Shown: positions 22,276 to 34,423, counted from the first letter of the stretch. The stretch is DNA of 64,000 nt from Ascarosepion bandense (GCA_037127315.1 JBBBDQ010000350.1:6426726-6490725); one strand, 5' to 3'. A program made the numbers and translations. The notes: generated from the letters alone by a model not told the origin.

Positions 22276-23515
22276 ATGTAAGTAAGCATTACAAATAGAC
22301 ACATATAATTTGGATAAAGAAGTACATGAACATTGATATCTCAATATTCATCTTTGCAATGAACATAGAGCAACCCGATAGTTTGGTTCTTCATGGAAAT
22401 AGTCATATAATTTGACTTAGAAGGCAATAAGGAACAAGTGGAGTAACAGTTTGGCTAGTACAATTATAGTTCTCTATAACTTTGAGGATGGTGCTAAGAT
22501 AATTGCTGAAAATTACTTTAAGTTCTTGGACAAGACATTTTTGAGTGGTACAGGTCACAACCAAGAAACTATTAAACCAAAAAGTGTATTCATGAAAACT
22601 GGCAAGAAGACTATTGCCCATCTTGCCAAAATCCCATAGAACACTCGTAGTTTAAAATTAAAAGAGATAGAAAAAATACATAAGCAAAGATTTCTGGGAA
22701 ACATTTAACAAAATCAATGTCCAAAGAACTGATGAAAGTTATAGAATATTAAGAAAACCATACTAATATATAACATAATAACTTATTCCAGCATATGGAA
22801 TATTATGTTCACCAAATATGTTTGTATAGTCAATATCTTTTTAGGTTTACATATAAATAAAAATTTATATTGAACTTTGCATAATAAAATGCATTAACAC
22901 TCAAAATATAAACATTTTAGTCAGGTGAAGAAGTACATGAAAACTGATTTCTGAATATTCATTTTGTTAACACTCAAAACATGATATTAGCAATATTTTC
23001 TAACAAAAGACATTTATAAAGTGAAATTATCATGATATATTGCTGATATAAATATATCCTGAAAGTTTTGCCAACATCAGTTGGTAATTTTATTCTGAAA
23101 ATATTAATTTGCATAATAAAATCTGACATAATGTGTGTGTGTATATAAGAGAGAGAGAGAGAGAGGGGACACTTAAGGATTTTTTAATCTGATATTATTT
23201 CTTGTTACCACAAATATATTTTGTAGGTACATGTGTTTGAGTAGACACCAAGTTTTTTTTAAACAGAGAAATTGATTTTTAGTAGAGCTTCTCAATCTTA
23301 CAACCAGCAAGCATTAACTTCATCATCTGAAACACAGTATTTGACAGGGTGTGGAGTAAGTGGCCATGATTAAAGGTAATTAGCAAAAATGCCCAATAAA
23401 GAAAATGCATAAATTTTGTAATAAAAAATAACAAGAGAAAGAAAAGAACAGGGCAAAACAAAAGAATATTAAGCAAACAATATATGTAAGGCAAAGCAAC
23501 AGTCAGGTTAGTCAG
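22276..23515. other. No gene seen
   Basis: Short frames at 22403-22639 on both strands are not supported. A gaagtacatgaa block recurs at 22318 and 22928. (ga)n lies at 23150-23164. Confidence 0.4.
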
Positions 23516-23822
23516 GTAAATGCCATACATGATACACACTGGACGATCATATCTCGAAAGAGACATGACTGACTGGGCCAAAGATTATCCCGCAGTAGGT
23601 TGCCATTGCTTTCTGTGGTAGACTAGTTGCCAGGCAAGGCTATAGAAACCAATCTGTCTTATTATTTAACCCATAACTGGAGGGAAGAGAGGGATTAATA
23701 CCTTTCCCAAGGGTATTTGTGCCTAAGTGAATGCAAGGAATTCAAATGGAATTTGAACTCAGCTCCCCGATTTGTCGTTCCAGTCGATATCCACTGCACC
23801 ACAATGCACATCCTGGTGTAAA
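23516..23822 (-). repeat. SINE-A, near full length
   Basis: Minus strand carries head tgcattgtggtgcagtgg, gagttcaaattcc, cccttgggaaaggtattaat, agttatgggttaaata and the 3' end atgatcgtccagtgtgtatc. Long minus-strand frame 23695-23901 is translation of this SINE. Confidence 0.8.
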
Positions 23823-23865
23823 TCAAAAAAAATTCAGTTGTCCTTAACGACACATGGCCTAGTAA

Positions 23866-24095
23866 ATATAGGTGTTGGTTAGTTCCTGTGATTTGACCCA
23901 AAGAGTTGTGAGTTCAATACCAGGCTACAGCAGTGGGGAACAAGTAACTTGCAGGGTTAGAGGGAGATAACTGATGACTACCAGAAGAGTCTCTAAGCAA
24001 GGAATGGAGATGATATACCCCAGTGATTGTAATAAAGGGTTCTGTTCAAAACTCCCAGCACCCGAAGAAGACAGGAGTACACAATGGTGTTGTGG
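23866..24095 (+). repeat. Family T interior, truncated
   Basis: gatttgacccaaagagttgtg, gttcaataccaggctac, gagggagataactgatgac and cccgaagaagacaggagtac match the interior of family T at 54240-54450 and (inverted) 4210-4400. It stops where the SINE-A at 24096 begins. Confidence 0.65.
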
Positions 24096-24404
24096 AGAGT
24101 CAGTCAGTCAGTTAAGTGCTATACGGGATACACGCTTAAGCGATCATGTCTCAAAAGAGATATAACTGACTTGGCAGAAGATTATCCCGCAGTAGGTTGC
24201 CATTGCTTTCTGCGGTAGACTGGTTGCCGACCAAGGCTATAGAACCCAATCTGTCCTGCTATTTAACCCATAACTGGAAGGAAGAGACGGATTAATACCT
24301 TTCCCAAGGGTATTTGCACGTAAGTGAATACAATGGATTCAACTGGAATTCGAACTCAGCTCCCCGATTTCTCGTTCCAAGCCGATATCCACTGTACCAC
24401 AATT
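24096..24404 (-). repeat. SINE-A, inserted at the end of a family T copy
   Basis: Complete minus-strand SINE-A from the tctgccaagtcag-type 3' end to the ggatatcggcttgg head. Together with the 23516 copy it brackets the truncated T element. Confidence 0.8.
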
Positions 24405-24619
24405 CTTCAAGGTTTTCAAACTTGTAAGCCAGTGCAAAAAAAGGTATTTTGACTAGTAGAAAAAAAGAATTAGCTCCGTTTCTGAAGAAAAAACCTAGGC
24501 AAATTTTGTTATCCTGTGTGAAAATTTTATTAACTAATGAAAACAGAACAATTTACACACTCACAGAAAACAACAAATTGAAATTTCAATGACCTGAATC
24601 AGATTTCTTGCTGCCCAAA

Positions 24620-25040
24620 ACTTGAGTTTATCTTGGTCATTAGTCTAAATTCTATTTGAACAGAACTAGCACATGATCTTTTTAGCATTTCCCTCCCTTA
24701 GATAATCAAATTAATATGTTCCTGGTTTTATCAAGTGATATTAATTTGCCATTACATTTGGGTATCTTTGACAATTTCTTTTCCATGAAGAGACTTTAAA
24801 ACAAAACCAAACACATTTATTCTTGCTTAAAACAAAGTTGCACTTATTTTCAATCTAATCAAAAAAAGAGAAATATCCAAAATAAAAATATCTTTAATGT
24901 AATCCAAGATTAAAACTATAAGAAAACCAAGGAATAGAAAAATTAATTTTATAGCAAAAATCAAAGTTAAAATCATAAACACGATTTGCAAAGACTTGTT
25001 TTGCACATCAAACTTACTCCTTTACTTATAAAATATATTT
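24620..25040 (+). repeat. Direct-repeat unit, copy 1
   Basis: Aligns in the same orientation with 28485-28880 (ggtcattagtctaaattcta, ctggttttatcaa, aaccaaacacatttattc, gagaaatatccaaaataaaa, atcaaagttaaaatcataaa). Substitutions and small indels are spread evenly. Either an unrecognised dispersed repeat or an old local duplication. Confidence 0.65.
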
Positions 25041-25489
25041 AAAATTTTTCTTTCCAGAATCTATCTTATATATAAGTAAAGCATTTGTCCTTGCTTTGAA
25101 TACTGCTGCCACATCTGGTCTGGTGCTCTTGTTATATATTTAGAGATTGTGGCAAATTGGAAAATCACCTACCTAAAAAAGAGTTTATGTTATATAAAGG
25201 AAAAAATAAATCATAGATAATTAAGGCTTCACACATGGTCATTTTGTTTTTATCCTCTCCGACTATTGCAACAAATAGCAAAATTTATCTCCTCAATAAA
25301 AGACACTACTTTGTAGGTATATTTTTTAGTTCATGAGTGAGAGTGTGTTTGTTGTATTAGAGTCTGCCACTTGGATTTTTTACACTATTTTATCTTGCCT
25401 CTTTTGATGCTGAAATTGTGATTTTTCATACAACTCGTCTTTCTTGGATTTTAAATTTGCAATACGGACTTTTTCACTGTCCCTGTTGT

Positions 25490-26305
25490 TTAGGGTGTGT
25501 GTTAACAGATTCATTGATAAAATCCAAACAAGAATCTGCAATGTTATTGATCCTGACCTGACACCTCAGCTCCAGTCACTTTCCCACTACTGTGAATAAA
25601 GCTTCTCTGTGCCTTTTTTTATATATATTTTCATGGTAATTGTTCTGATGAACTTTTTCTTTATGGTACCAAGACTTTGTAAATTTAAGAGCAGTACTAA
25701 ATTGATGTGCGTTGTGGTACAGTGGATATCGGCTCAGAATTAGAAACCGGGGAGCCGAGTTCGAATTCCAGTTGAATCCATTGTATTCACTTACGCGCAA
25801 ATACCCTTGGGAAAGGTATTAATCCGTCTCTTCCTTCCAGTTATGGGTTAAATAGCAGGACGGATTGGGTTCTATAGCCTTGGTCGGCAACCAGTCTACT
25901 GCAGAAAGCAATGGCAACCTACTGCAGGATAATCTTCTGCCCAGTCAGTCATGTCTCAAAAGAGACATGATCGCCCAAGCGTGTATCGCGTATGGCACTT
26001 AACTGACTGACTAAATTGATGACAAGATCTCGTCATTTTACAGTTGATGTAACTGTATGTTCTATGCTAACAGTTTCTTCTATCACACTTCTTGCTTATG
26101 GAACTCTCTTCCAGCTTCTTGCTTCCCTGTCAACTTTGATCTTCAAAAATGTAAATACAATATCAACTGTTATCTTCTGTCTTAATTCTTGTTCTTTTAT
26201 TGTCTTCTCTCCTTAATAATACTTGCTACTTATATTCTATATCAGTCACAATCACCTTACATTTTAGTGATTTTATTGCCTTGCTTGGGGTGAAATGATA
26301 AAAAA
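25490..26305 (+). pseudogene. LINE-A 3' end split by a SINE-A insertion
   Basis: 25500-25695 encodes the LINE-A tail block (FIDKIQTRICNVIDPDL, then LQSLSHY) and 26010-26300 continues with acagtttcttctatcacac, ttgcttatggaactctcttcc and the tail ccttgcttggggtgaaatg plus A-run. The gap is filled exactly by SINE-A. Stops and frameshifts show it is dead. Confidence 0.75.
25708..26009 (+). mobile_element. SINE-A, best-preserved copy, with 12-bp target duplication
   Basis: Flanked by actaaattgatg at 25696-25707 and again at 26010-26021. The head tgcgttgtggtacagtgg (A-box) and gagttcgaattcc (B-box) define a tRNA-related pol III promoter. Body: cccttgggaaaggtattaat, ggttaaatagcaggacgg, ttctatagccttgg, ctactgcaggataatcttc; end: catgatcgcccaagcgtg and ttaactgactga. 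Mobilised by a LINE in trans (inferred). Confidence 0.9.
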
Positions 26306-26677
26306 ATAATCTTTATAGACACATATTAGGCCTGTAACTGAAATAGTTGTACATTATTCACCTTGCAGTGGTCAGTGCTTAAGTTCAGATAAAAAGCAAA
26401 ATGATTGTTCATGACAATGTACATAGAATCTTACCTCACAGATCCAATCACATCATAATTCTTTTGAAATAAAAATCATATTGAAGGATTATTATTTAAT
26501 GACAAAGTTTTGGCAAACATAATTGGACATGAACGCCACAGCTGACATCATCAGTGATAATAAGCAACAGTTAAATTAAACTTCTAAAATCCTTTTATAC
26601 TCAGTATACTTCTTTGAATCTCATAGTAAGATTCATGTAAGCAACAAAGAAGAAATTTATAACAACAAAAGATTTTA
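26305..26677 (-). repeat. Family X, arm 2 of the distant inverted pair
   Basis: Near-identical inverted copy of 18063-18432. It abuts the A-run of the LINE-A tail at 26297-26304, so that LINE either inserted at its edge or the element starts there. Confidence 0.75.
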
Positions 26678-26929
26678 TGTGAAATAAAAGGAAGGGAAGA
26701 AGAGTAACTTGAAATATGGTCGATCTGTGTGAATCGCCTTAACTAATAACTTCACTGGGTTTTGGTAATTTTTCAGTTTGCTACGATGAAATAAATATCT
26801 TGGAAAAGATGGCTGGTAAAAGTCAAAGTGGAAACAGGGCAAGCAATAACTGAGCAGAAAAGAAAATAGCAAGAGGAAATATCCCTAGACATAGTCAACA
26901 GAATGAGAACACTCTAACCACCACAGATT

Positions 26930-27120
26930 AAAATATGGGTTCAGTTCAAATCTTTCTTTAAAGCTTACTTGGATTGATAAAAACCTGAAGAAGCCTCAGG
27001 GCACAATGGCTGAAACGTTGTTACAATTATGTTATAATCTTTATAAAACCAGATTTTCTGATCCATGTTACCAAAATTTTCACCACTGGCTGGATGTGAA
27101 CACTCCAAAACCCAAGACTA
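26930..27120 (+). repeat. Hairpin-motif repeat
   Basis: Contains ctgaagaagcctcagggc ... tggctgaaacgttg. The ccagattttctgatccatg ... caccactggctggatgtgaa part recurs at 27548-27605. Class unknown. Confidence 0.45.
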
Positions 27121-27530
27121 AAACCTCTGGTAGGATTTGAACCATCATTGCCTTTTGTAGAGGAACCACTGTTTGATCCAGCCTACTTTTACTGATCAGC
27201 TATGAAGCCTCTCATGAAATATCCAGGCCAGTAGATGTGATAAATACTGTTTAAAATAAATGGGACGTCTACTCAAATATGAGTATCCACTAAGAATAAC
27301 ACTGGAAGTAATAAGAATATATCATATTAAAAATAAAATCCATTAATTCTTTAGAAATTGCTTTATGTTTGAAATATGAAACTGAGAAGATGTGTTTGAG
27401 GAAAATCTGAACGAGTGGGTGTGCTTTAAAGGCAAAAATAGAACCTTGCTTTATTACTTTGCAGCCAAGTGGAAAAATATGTCAGATCAGGCAGTGATTA
27501 CTCTTGCAAAAAGGAGAGCACAGGTTTCTT
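27105..27530 (-). repeat. Family P repeat, uninterrupted inverted copy
   Basis: The minus strand matches 14345-15215 but lacks the LINE-A, giving the pre-insertion structure (accttgctttattac directly followed by tttgcagccaagtgg). The 88-codon plus-strand frame at 27392 is translation of this repeat. Confidence 0.65.
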
Positions 27531-28091
27531 ATACACTTCCTAAAAGCAGATCTTCTGATTCACGTTACACAAATTTCCACCACTGGCCAGATGTGAACAC
27601 TGTAAAAACCAAAGCTGAACAAAATGCTTTATTAACTGCGCATAGGCTTCACACATAGCATCCATTTCACTTACATACTCAAAGAAAAATACAATCCAGA
27701 ATTTTTACCAATAGCACCCACTCCTGCCTAAAGAAACAAAATAAAAATTGAAGCTGACCTGAGCCTAAGAAAATGATATAAAAACCCATCAATGAGAGTT
27801 CTTTGATGCTTGGTTGACATAACACCCAGGATTCACAATGCTCATCGGGACATAACCTATCAACACCAAAAGACACCCACTAAAGACTGTTGCTGCAGTT
27901 AGTCACAACTCACTCTCCCTCTCCTACTGTACACCTTTATGGAATACTTTTATGACTCTACTTATCTCTTTCTTTTAACAAGAGATATTTACACTGACTT
28001 ACCACTTGTATTTTTTCGCTAATACAATTATTTATTTCCTAAACCACCATCAATTTTTCTTTGTTCTGCCATTATACGCTTTATATATTTT

Positions 28092-28275
28092 TTTTATAAT
28101 CATATCGCCCCAAGCAAGGCATTTTACTGTCACTGTTTTGCAGGGGGTTACATAGAAGGAAAGTTATGAGAAAGTGTGACAGGTTACAGGGGAGTATCAG
28201 GAAGAGGGTATGAGAAGGATGAGAATACTGATGAGAGTGGAGTGGACGGAGAAAGGAACATCAGAGGATAACAAC
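28092..28275 (-). repeat. LINE-A 3' tail, minus strand
   Basis: Plus strand starts with the inverted tail (t-run, ataatcatatcgccccaagc) and carries cagggggttacatag and gatgagaatactgatgagag, the inverse of the 2700-2850 region. Confidence 0.65.
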
Positions 28276-28484
28276 AAAGATGAGGCTATTAGTGTGAATG
28301 CAAATAATGATAACTTCATCCCAAAAATTTAGACAGAAATTCAAATTAAATTCTTTACCTATAAATTAGATTTTCCCAAAAGTATAGTTGAAGCCCTGGT
28401 CTTCACCAGATCACCAATACTAAGCAAAAATGATCATGTTTAATTCTTACATTTGAGTTTCAAATAGATTCCCACAGGCAAAAC

Positions 28485-28880
28485 ATTCTTCTTAATCATT
28501 AGTCTAAATTTTATCTGAATAGAACTCGCACATGGTCCCCCCTCGACATTGATAATCAAACTAAGTGCCTGGTTTTATCAACTGATATTTATGGGTCATT
28601 ATATTTGGGCATCTTTGGCAATTTCTTTTCCATTAGAGAGACTTTGTTAAGATAAAACCAAACACATTTATTCTCACTTAAAACAAATCTGCATTTATTT
28701 TCAATCCAAGCAAAAGGAGAGAAATATCCAAAATAAAAATATCTTTAATGTAATCTATAATTAGATCTATGAGAAAACCAAGGGAAAGAAAAATTGATTT
28801 GATAACAAAAATCAAAGTTAAAATCATAAACACCACTTGTTTTGCATATCAAACTGACTCTTTTACTTATTAAATATATG
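28485..28880 (+). repeat. Direct-repeat unit, copy 2
   Basis: See 24620-25040. Same orientation, about 3.85 kb apart. Confidence 0.65.
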
Positions 28881-28919
28881 GTATGTTTTTACTTATATAA
28901 ATGCACATTCTTAGACTTG

Positions 28920-29504
28920 TACACAAGGTTTGATGAATAAATTGTTGCCATTTTTTTTTTTAATTTCACATATGCATGTTATTTGTTTTTAATTTTGTCC
29001 ACTGCACAGTATAGTAAGGTCAGGTGGGGACCATCTGTGAATAAAAGACCATTATGACACAATTTACTCCACCAGAAACTTGGAAACAGCATGCTATACT
29101 ACTTGGTATTCATGCTAGAAGTTCTAATATGAACATTTTAGTGTGTTTGGATGTCAATATGGGGACAGTGCATAGGATTAGGAAAGAGTTAGATGAGTCT
29201 AATGTTGATTCTGAAAGTACAGCAGCTCGGAAAACTCACTCTGATCGTTTGATAAGAAAAGAACTGCTGAATTCGTTGTTGAGAGCCTTAGACTCAATAC
29301 AGACGCCTACATCACGTGCCATCTGGCCACCTAACTCCCCAGACTGCAACCTCCTTGATTATTATGCGTGGGGGGCACAGTATTATTTTAGTATTTAAAG
29401 ATATTTTTATGTAATTTTGGTAAATATATCTGTTAAAATGAGATGTCAGTATCATTTTCATTTTGGCATCATTTAGATGACAAGTCATCCATCACACCCT
29501 GTAT
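28920..29504 (+). pseudogene. Internally deleted Tc1/mariner transposase copy
   Basis: The ORF 29054-29398 (114 aa) starts MTQFTPPETWKQHA, continues through a helix-turn-helix-like segment (NMGTVHRIRKELDES) and TARKTHSDRLIRKELL, then passes directly to IWPPNSPDCNLLDYYAWG. The last block is the C-terminal catalytic segment with its aspartates, so the bulk of the DDE/D domain is deleted in frame. Outer ends tacacaaggtttgatgaat (28919) and the inverse of atggatgacttgtc-like 3' end catcacaccctgta (29490-29503) resemble degenerate terminal inverted repeats next to TA. The ORF cannot be an active transposase. Confidence 0.7.
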
Positions 29505-29651
29505 AGGCAAACATAGTAGTATATAGTTATACTTACCAGAACTTTAACACTGGAACACTAACCATCAATTGAAGTTACACCACTACTAACCATGGGCATA
29601 TCATACCCAATTTTGAAAGTATCAAAAAAATATTAAATATAAATCTTTATG

Positions 29652-29946
29652 TAAACTTATTTATAAATGGAACTTTGTCTGTGTGTGTTACCTATAGACT
29701 CCAAAACGGCTGAACCGATTTTCTTGAAAATTTACACAGTTGTACTATAAGCATCTGCGAGTGTTCTTAGCTAGATTTTGTGTCAAGGTACCCCCGATAA
29801 ATATCGAAAATCAATAATCGAAAAAAATTGGGTTATAGAAGGAGTGGTTCGATTTTAATCAAATTTCATGCACTCATAGACAAAGACATAAGAAACGATA
29901 TTCAGAAGTTTCAATGTTGCAGTTCTTACAATAGTAAAGAAAATCG

Positions 29947-29986
<40 letters not shown>

Positions 29987-30324
29987 GCAAGATTTTTATT
30001 TTAGTTTTTGCTTCGGGTTTGGCTCTAAGTAGGTATAATTGTAGTTCTTAGTCTCAGCCATGATATCATTTACTCAGAGGACTTATTTAGCCTTCAAAAT
30101 TCAGTTTGCGAAGAAAAAAACTTATTTGATATCAATACCAGGAAATCAAAATTTGACTTACATCCATTCATTTTTTTTCTTTCAGTCTACGGTTTCGCTT
30201 TAACTAGAAACAACTATTGCATTTTAGTCTTTCATGCCAACATCCAAAGAGTCTGAGCTTCAGGACCATGGATTAGTTTTAAAGCTTTCATTACACCCAA
30301 GCAATGCCAGGCTATACTGCTAGT
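29652..30324 (-). repeat. Family Q repeat, copy 2
   Basis: Begins (plus strand) taaacttatttataaatgg and ends ctatactgctag, with internal (ta)n at 29948-29982. The aacggctgaaccgattttc block and ggtttcgctttaac are conserved with the other copies. Confidence 0.75.
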
Positions 30325-30869
30325 TTGAAATATTTTAAATGTAGGCACTTCAAAATTTGTACATTGAGTTAACATTAATAGGAACTGAAAAACATTATTT
30401 AGGTAAGAAAATCAGGTACTGAAAATTTAATTAAATTGTAATTAAAATGGCGTCATTTACGCTGGATACTATATTCCCATGGTTAATGTTGTCAGGTTAA
30501 TTAGGATAATTATAACATACTCAGCTTTAGTGTGGAGCATTCCCACAAGCGGCATTTCTCCCATTGCAATTACAAAGGAAGAAAAAGAAGATAAAATGAA
30601 GTGCTAAGAGAAATTCACCAATATTTGCCTTCTACCATGTGTGGAGGCAGGGTGGGCTACATGTTAAACCGACATGTAAAGTAGATAAATAAAATATATC
30701 ATTGCATTCAAGTTGATAACCCCAAAACAGTTAACAATTACATAAACTAATACATAGTTTTCACCAACTCCTATAAAAACTACTTCGATGGAAGACAGGA
30801 CAAAGTAAATTTGACAGAACTTACACAAAGGAATGCAGTAAATATTCATACTACCCTTGGTTGGGACAC

Positions 30870-31010
30870 TTTGATGTGGTGTAATGGTTAACAAGCTGAT
30901 CGTACTAGATGAGTTTTGACTGAGTACTGAGTTCAATCCTCGCTGGATGCCCCATACTTTCGGTTTTGTGCCGCAATTAAGTTATGCTTAGTAAATCATC
31001 ATACTACACT
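30870..31010 (+). repeat. SINE-B tRNA-like copy
   Basis: A-box-like gatgtggtgtaatggttaac, B-box-like gagttcaatcctcgctgg, then tttcggttttgtgccgcaat. Same family as 5910-6060(-). Confidence 0.55.
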
Positions 31011-31199
31011 TTTTTCCCCTCTGAACAAAAAAATCAAATTTTCATTTGTTACAAAAATAATAAGATCTACTATTTTGGAGGTATTTTTTAACTTCAACCA
31101 AATAGAGTTGGTTCCAATGTTTTAATGACATTCCTCTTCTATTGCTGGATTTTGTTGTAAACATCTTAATTGTAATCAATAATAATATTCCACTAAATT

Positions 31200-31450
31200 A
31201 ATAGATTTAAAAGTATTGATTTACACTATTTACATCATTCAGACTCTTGTCCTCATCTTTATTGCCATATTCACATTGCTATTGGTTCTTGTATGCTGTG
31301 GTCTTCTTCAGGTGACATACACTAGAATTTTGAACTGATCTTTTTATTTAGTCCGCAGGGTAGATTGTTCTAATTCCACATGCTATGACATTTTTGGATA
31401 TCTCAGTTTTCAGTTGAAATTTATAAGCCATTTCTCATAACACAACATTT
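31200..31450 (-). repeat. Family T, 5'-truncated copy
   Basis: tttacactatttacatcat, cagactcttgtcctcatc and ttgccatattcac are the same words as one satellite unit. They are followed by gtcttcttcaggtgaca and gggtagattgttctaattcc as at 52070-52170. Confidence 0.65.
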
Positions 31451-31522
31451 CTTACAACAGATTTTAAATCATTTTTAGATCAGCTGCCAATTTGACCTTA
31501 TCAAACCTATCAAATTTACTAT

Positions 31523-32235
31523 CTAAACTTATTTATAAATGGAACTTTGTGTGTGTGTGTGTGTGTCCGTTACCTATAGACTCCGAAATGGTTGAACCAA
31601 TTTTCTTGAAAATTTACATAGTTGTACTATAAGTGTCTGTGAGTGTTCTTAGCTAGGTTTTGTGTTGGGGTACCCCTGATAAATATCAATAATCGAAAAA
31701 ATCAGGTTATAGAAGGAGTGGTTTGATTTTAATCAAATTTCATACACTCATAGACAAAGACATAAGAAACAATATACAGAAGTTTCAAGGTTGCAGTTCT
31801 TACAATAGTGCAGAAAATCGATAATATATATATATATATATATAAAAGGCAAGATGTTTGTGTGTGTGTCTGTTTATCTGCCTGTATGTCTGTATTTTTT
31901 TCAGCCCTTTTATTTTAGTTTTTGCTTCGGGTTTAGCTCTAAGTAGGTATAATTGTAGTTCTTAGTCTCAGCTATGATACCATTTATTTAGAAGACTTAT
32001 TTAGCCTTCAAAATTCAGTTTACAATAAAAAAACTTATTTGATATCGATATCAGGAAATCAAAATTTGACTTACAACCATTCATTTTTCTTTCAGTCTAC
32101 GGTTTCGCTTTAACTGGAAACAACTATTGTTTTTTAGTCTTTCATGCCAACGTCCAAAGAGTCTGAGCTCTAGGACCATGTATTAGTTTTAAAGCTTTCA
32201 TTACACCCGAGCAACACCAGGCTATACTGCTAGTT
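31523..32235 (-). repeat. Family Q repeat, copy 3
   Basis: Same start, end and internal (ta)n position (31826-31844) as the other copies, also on the minus strand. Confidence 0.75.
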
Positions 32236-32249
32236 AAGACATAAACATA

Positions 32250-32440
32250 TAGTTGTGCCATCAGCATAGATACAAAGCTGAGAACTGATGACATCAAGGA
32301 AGCTCATTGATGAAAATTAGAAACAAAGTAGGTCTAAGGATAGAACCCCTGGTGACACCCATATTAATATAAAACAGATCTAGAAGAGTAGTCATTCAAA
32401 ACAATTGACATTTTCACAATTTGATAAGATCAAAAGTAAC
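32250..32440 (-). pseudogene. LINE reverse-transcriptase scrap
   Basis: Minus-strand frames give GVTRGSI-RPTLF and FINE, then a broken catalytic region, matching the 4.6-5.2 kb relic. Too short and too broken for more. Confidence 0.55.
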
Positions 32441-33935
32441 ATGTTATATACATCACAATGACTCTTGCTACTGCCATCACAGTAGTCAGCCTATACTCTT
32501 ACCATAGCAGCTGCTGCTGCTAATTAAGAGTTCATGAGTACAGAATAAATCCTTAAATCTACATGAATGTGTTTGTTATATATATTTCAGCACCAGTTTA
32601 TATCTCTGCACATAAACATGGGTTATCACACAGGTGAGACTCAGTTCTATATGGAAAATCATGCAAAGATACTCTAGAGATGAGTCAAGAGTTGAATTGG
32701 AAGAGAATTTACAAACAAATCATTCTATGAAGATAATAACCCTCTCAAATTGAGTGAAAGGAGGGATGCATGAAGGATTTACCCTTAACACACTATTAAA
32801 GAGGCACCAGCTGTCATGATAAGGATAACAATGTTTCGTTTCGTCAGTAAACAAAAGCTTAGTCTCTTTGCAAAAACGTTTACGGCTATTATGAGTGGAC
32901 ACAAAAGGTGTTTATTGTGATCAGAACTATTAATTACATTGTTACCACCAGTAAAAGTCACTCCTGTTGGCCATAACAGATGAACAGGCAGGTGTTAACC
33001 AAGGAAAAGATTGTGGGCTGCCTATCTGCCAGCCTAAACCAAGAAAGTAATTAAAAAGAAAAAGAGATAAACTTTACCGTAATGGATTAATTTCGTTATA
33101 ATATATGATTTTTTTTAAAATCCTTCTGTTTGAAAAAAAAAAATCATTCTAGCTCCAAATTAATACTAGTAAAAAAAATGCATTTTGAAAAAGGCACACG
33201 ACCCTCAATTTTTAGGTAATACTCCGAGAAAACCTTTGAGTTTGAAACTTTGAAGTGTGTTCAGGAGATGCTGAAAAAATGTTTTTGTACTCGATTATCA
33301 ACTAGAGACAACAACTGATGTTACGATTTCATTTGTTTATAACAACCAAGAGATGAATATAAAAAGTTAAAACAAACATTGAAAACGCATTAACACTTGG
33401 GATGTTGTCCTCATCCTTATTGCCTTTTAACATGAAAAAGTAAAAAAAGATGAGGACAACCTTATCTCAGAAGTATAGACAAAAAAAAATGAAATGCATA
33501 ATTTATGTTTCAAGTTTTAAAAAAATGTTGCCAGGGAACGATTTAAAAAAACTAACAGTTCTTGTGGGAAATAAAACTTTTCATGTTTTTGTTTTTTGTT
33601 TGTTTTTATTATCAACAACGTTTTGCTGGTGTTGAAAGGAAGTCTAAAGATTTATTTTTTTTTACAGACGTATGGACGGATCTGCATTTTTTTAACTCTT
33701 TCTTTTCCTCCCTCTCTCTTCATCTTTCCTTCTTTCTCTTTGCTTTTTTCCTCAATAAAATCCTCGTTGAAGTTTATTCACATTTTTAAATACAATCATT
33801 TACTGAATTAAAGTTTCAGGAACTCTTTTTTTAGCCTTTTACTTTCTTAGTTATTCGTTCTTCCTAAACAAAAATATTTATTTATCTAAAAACCAAAAAA
33901 ACGAAAATTCTTACGTCCTTAACACTAAACCACAG
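32441..33935. other. No gene seen
   Basis: 33390-33485 holds a miniature family T-like inverted pair (gttgtcctcatccttattgc and aagatgaggacaac, then ttatctcagaagtatagac). Low-complexity T-rich frames at 33450-33811 are not genes. A tatcaacaacgttttgctgg block at 33609 recurs at 37048. Confidence 0.45.
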
Positions 33936-34406
33936 TGTAGGTCTCATACATTGACACCCACACACACACACATACATACGCATGGTCACGCGGCGTCTAC
34001 GTGACAGTCGTAGTTCCCGCCAAAAACGAAGCCTTTAAAAACCGAAAACAGCACGTGAGACAGCAGTTAGGATTTCGTCCCGGGGCGAGGGCAGACAAGA
34101 ACAGACATGCCTCCCTAACTCATACACACACACGCGCACTAATTGCGCGTAGCAGTTAGTGGCGCAAATATTTTTTATTCTCTTAATTTTCTTCCTCTGA
34201 CATTAACTTTCATTGAAACCGGACTCTACAACTTCTTATGCATGCTTTCTTCAACACCCTATGTTTAACCTTTTTCAATATATTGTTTTTCCGTTTACTT
34301 TCGCCTTCTTGTTCATTCATAAATCTTGCTTCAAACCATAACGAATGTTACGTCGAGTCGACCGTTAAAATATAAATTAGTAAGTGGACGGCCTTCATCC
34401 ACTACA
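33936..34406 (+). repeat. Left LTR
   Basis: TG...CA ends. The tttaaaaaccgaaaac stretch (34035-34050) is a possible TATA-like region. Identical to the right LTR except for four short length differences at about 34190-34270. Confidence 0.92.
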
Positions 34407-34407
34407 A

Positions 34408-34423
34408 TGGTGACCACGACGTG
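34408..34423 (+). promoter_or_regulatory. Primer-binding-site-like sequence
   Basis: tggtgaccacgacgtg begins one base after the LTR. TGGTGACC is the usual start of a tRNA 3'-end complement in many Gypsy elements. The cognate tRNA was not determined. Confidence 0.6.

Noticed and set aside
26985..27015. Active hammerhead ribozyme
   Set aside because: The CUGAAGA and GAAA core with a 4-bp stem II is present, but no matching stem III or cleavage site could be found nearby.
33450..33811. Three overlapping Phe/Leu/Ser-rich frames
   Set aside because: T-rich low-complexity sequence with no motif.
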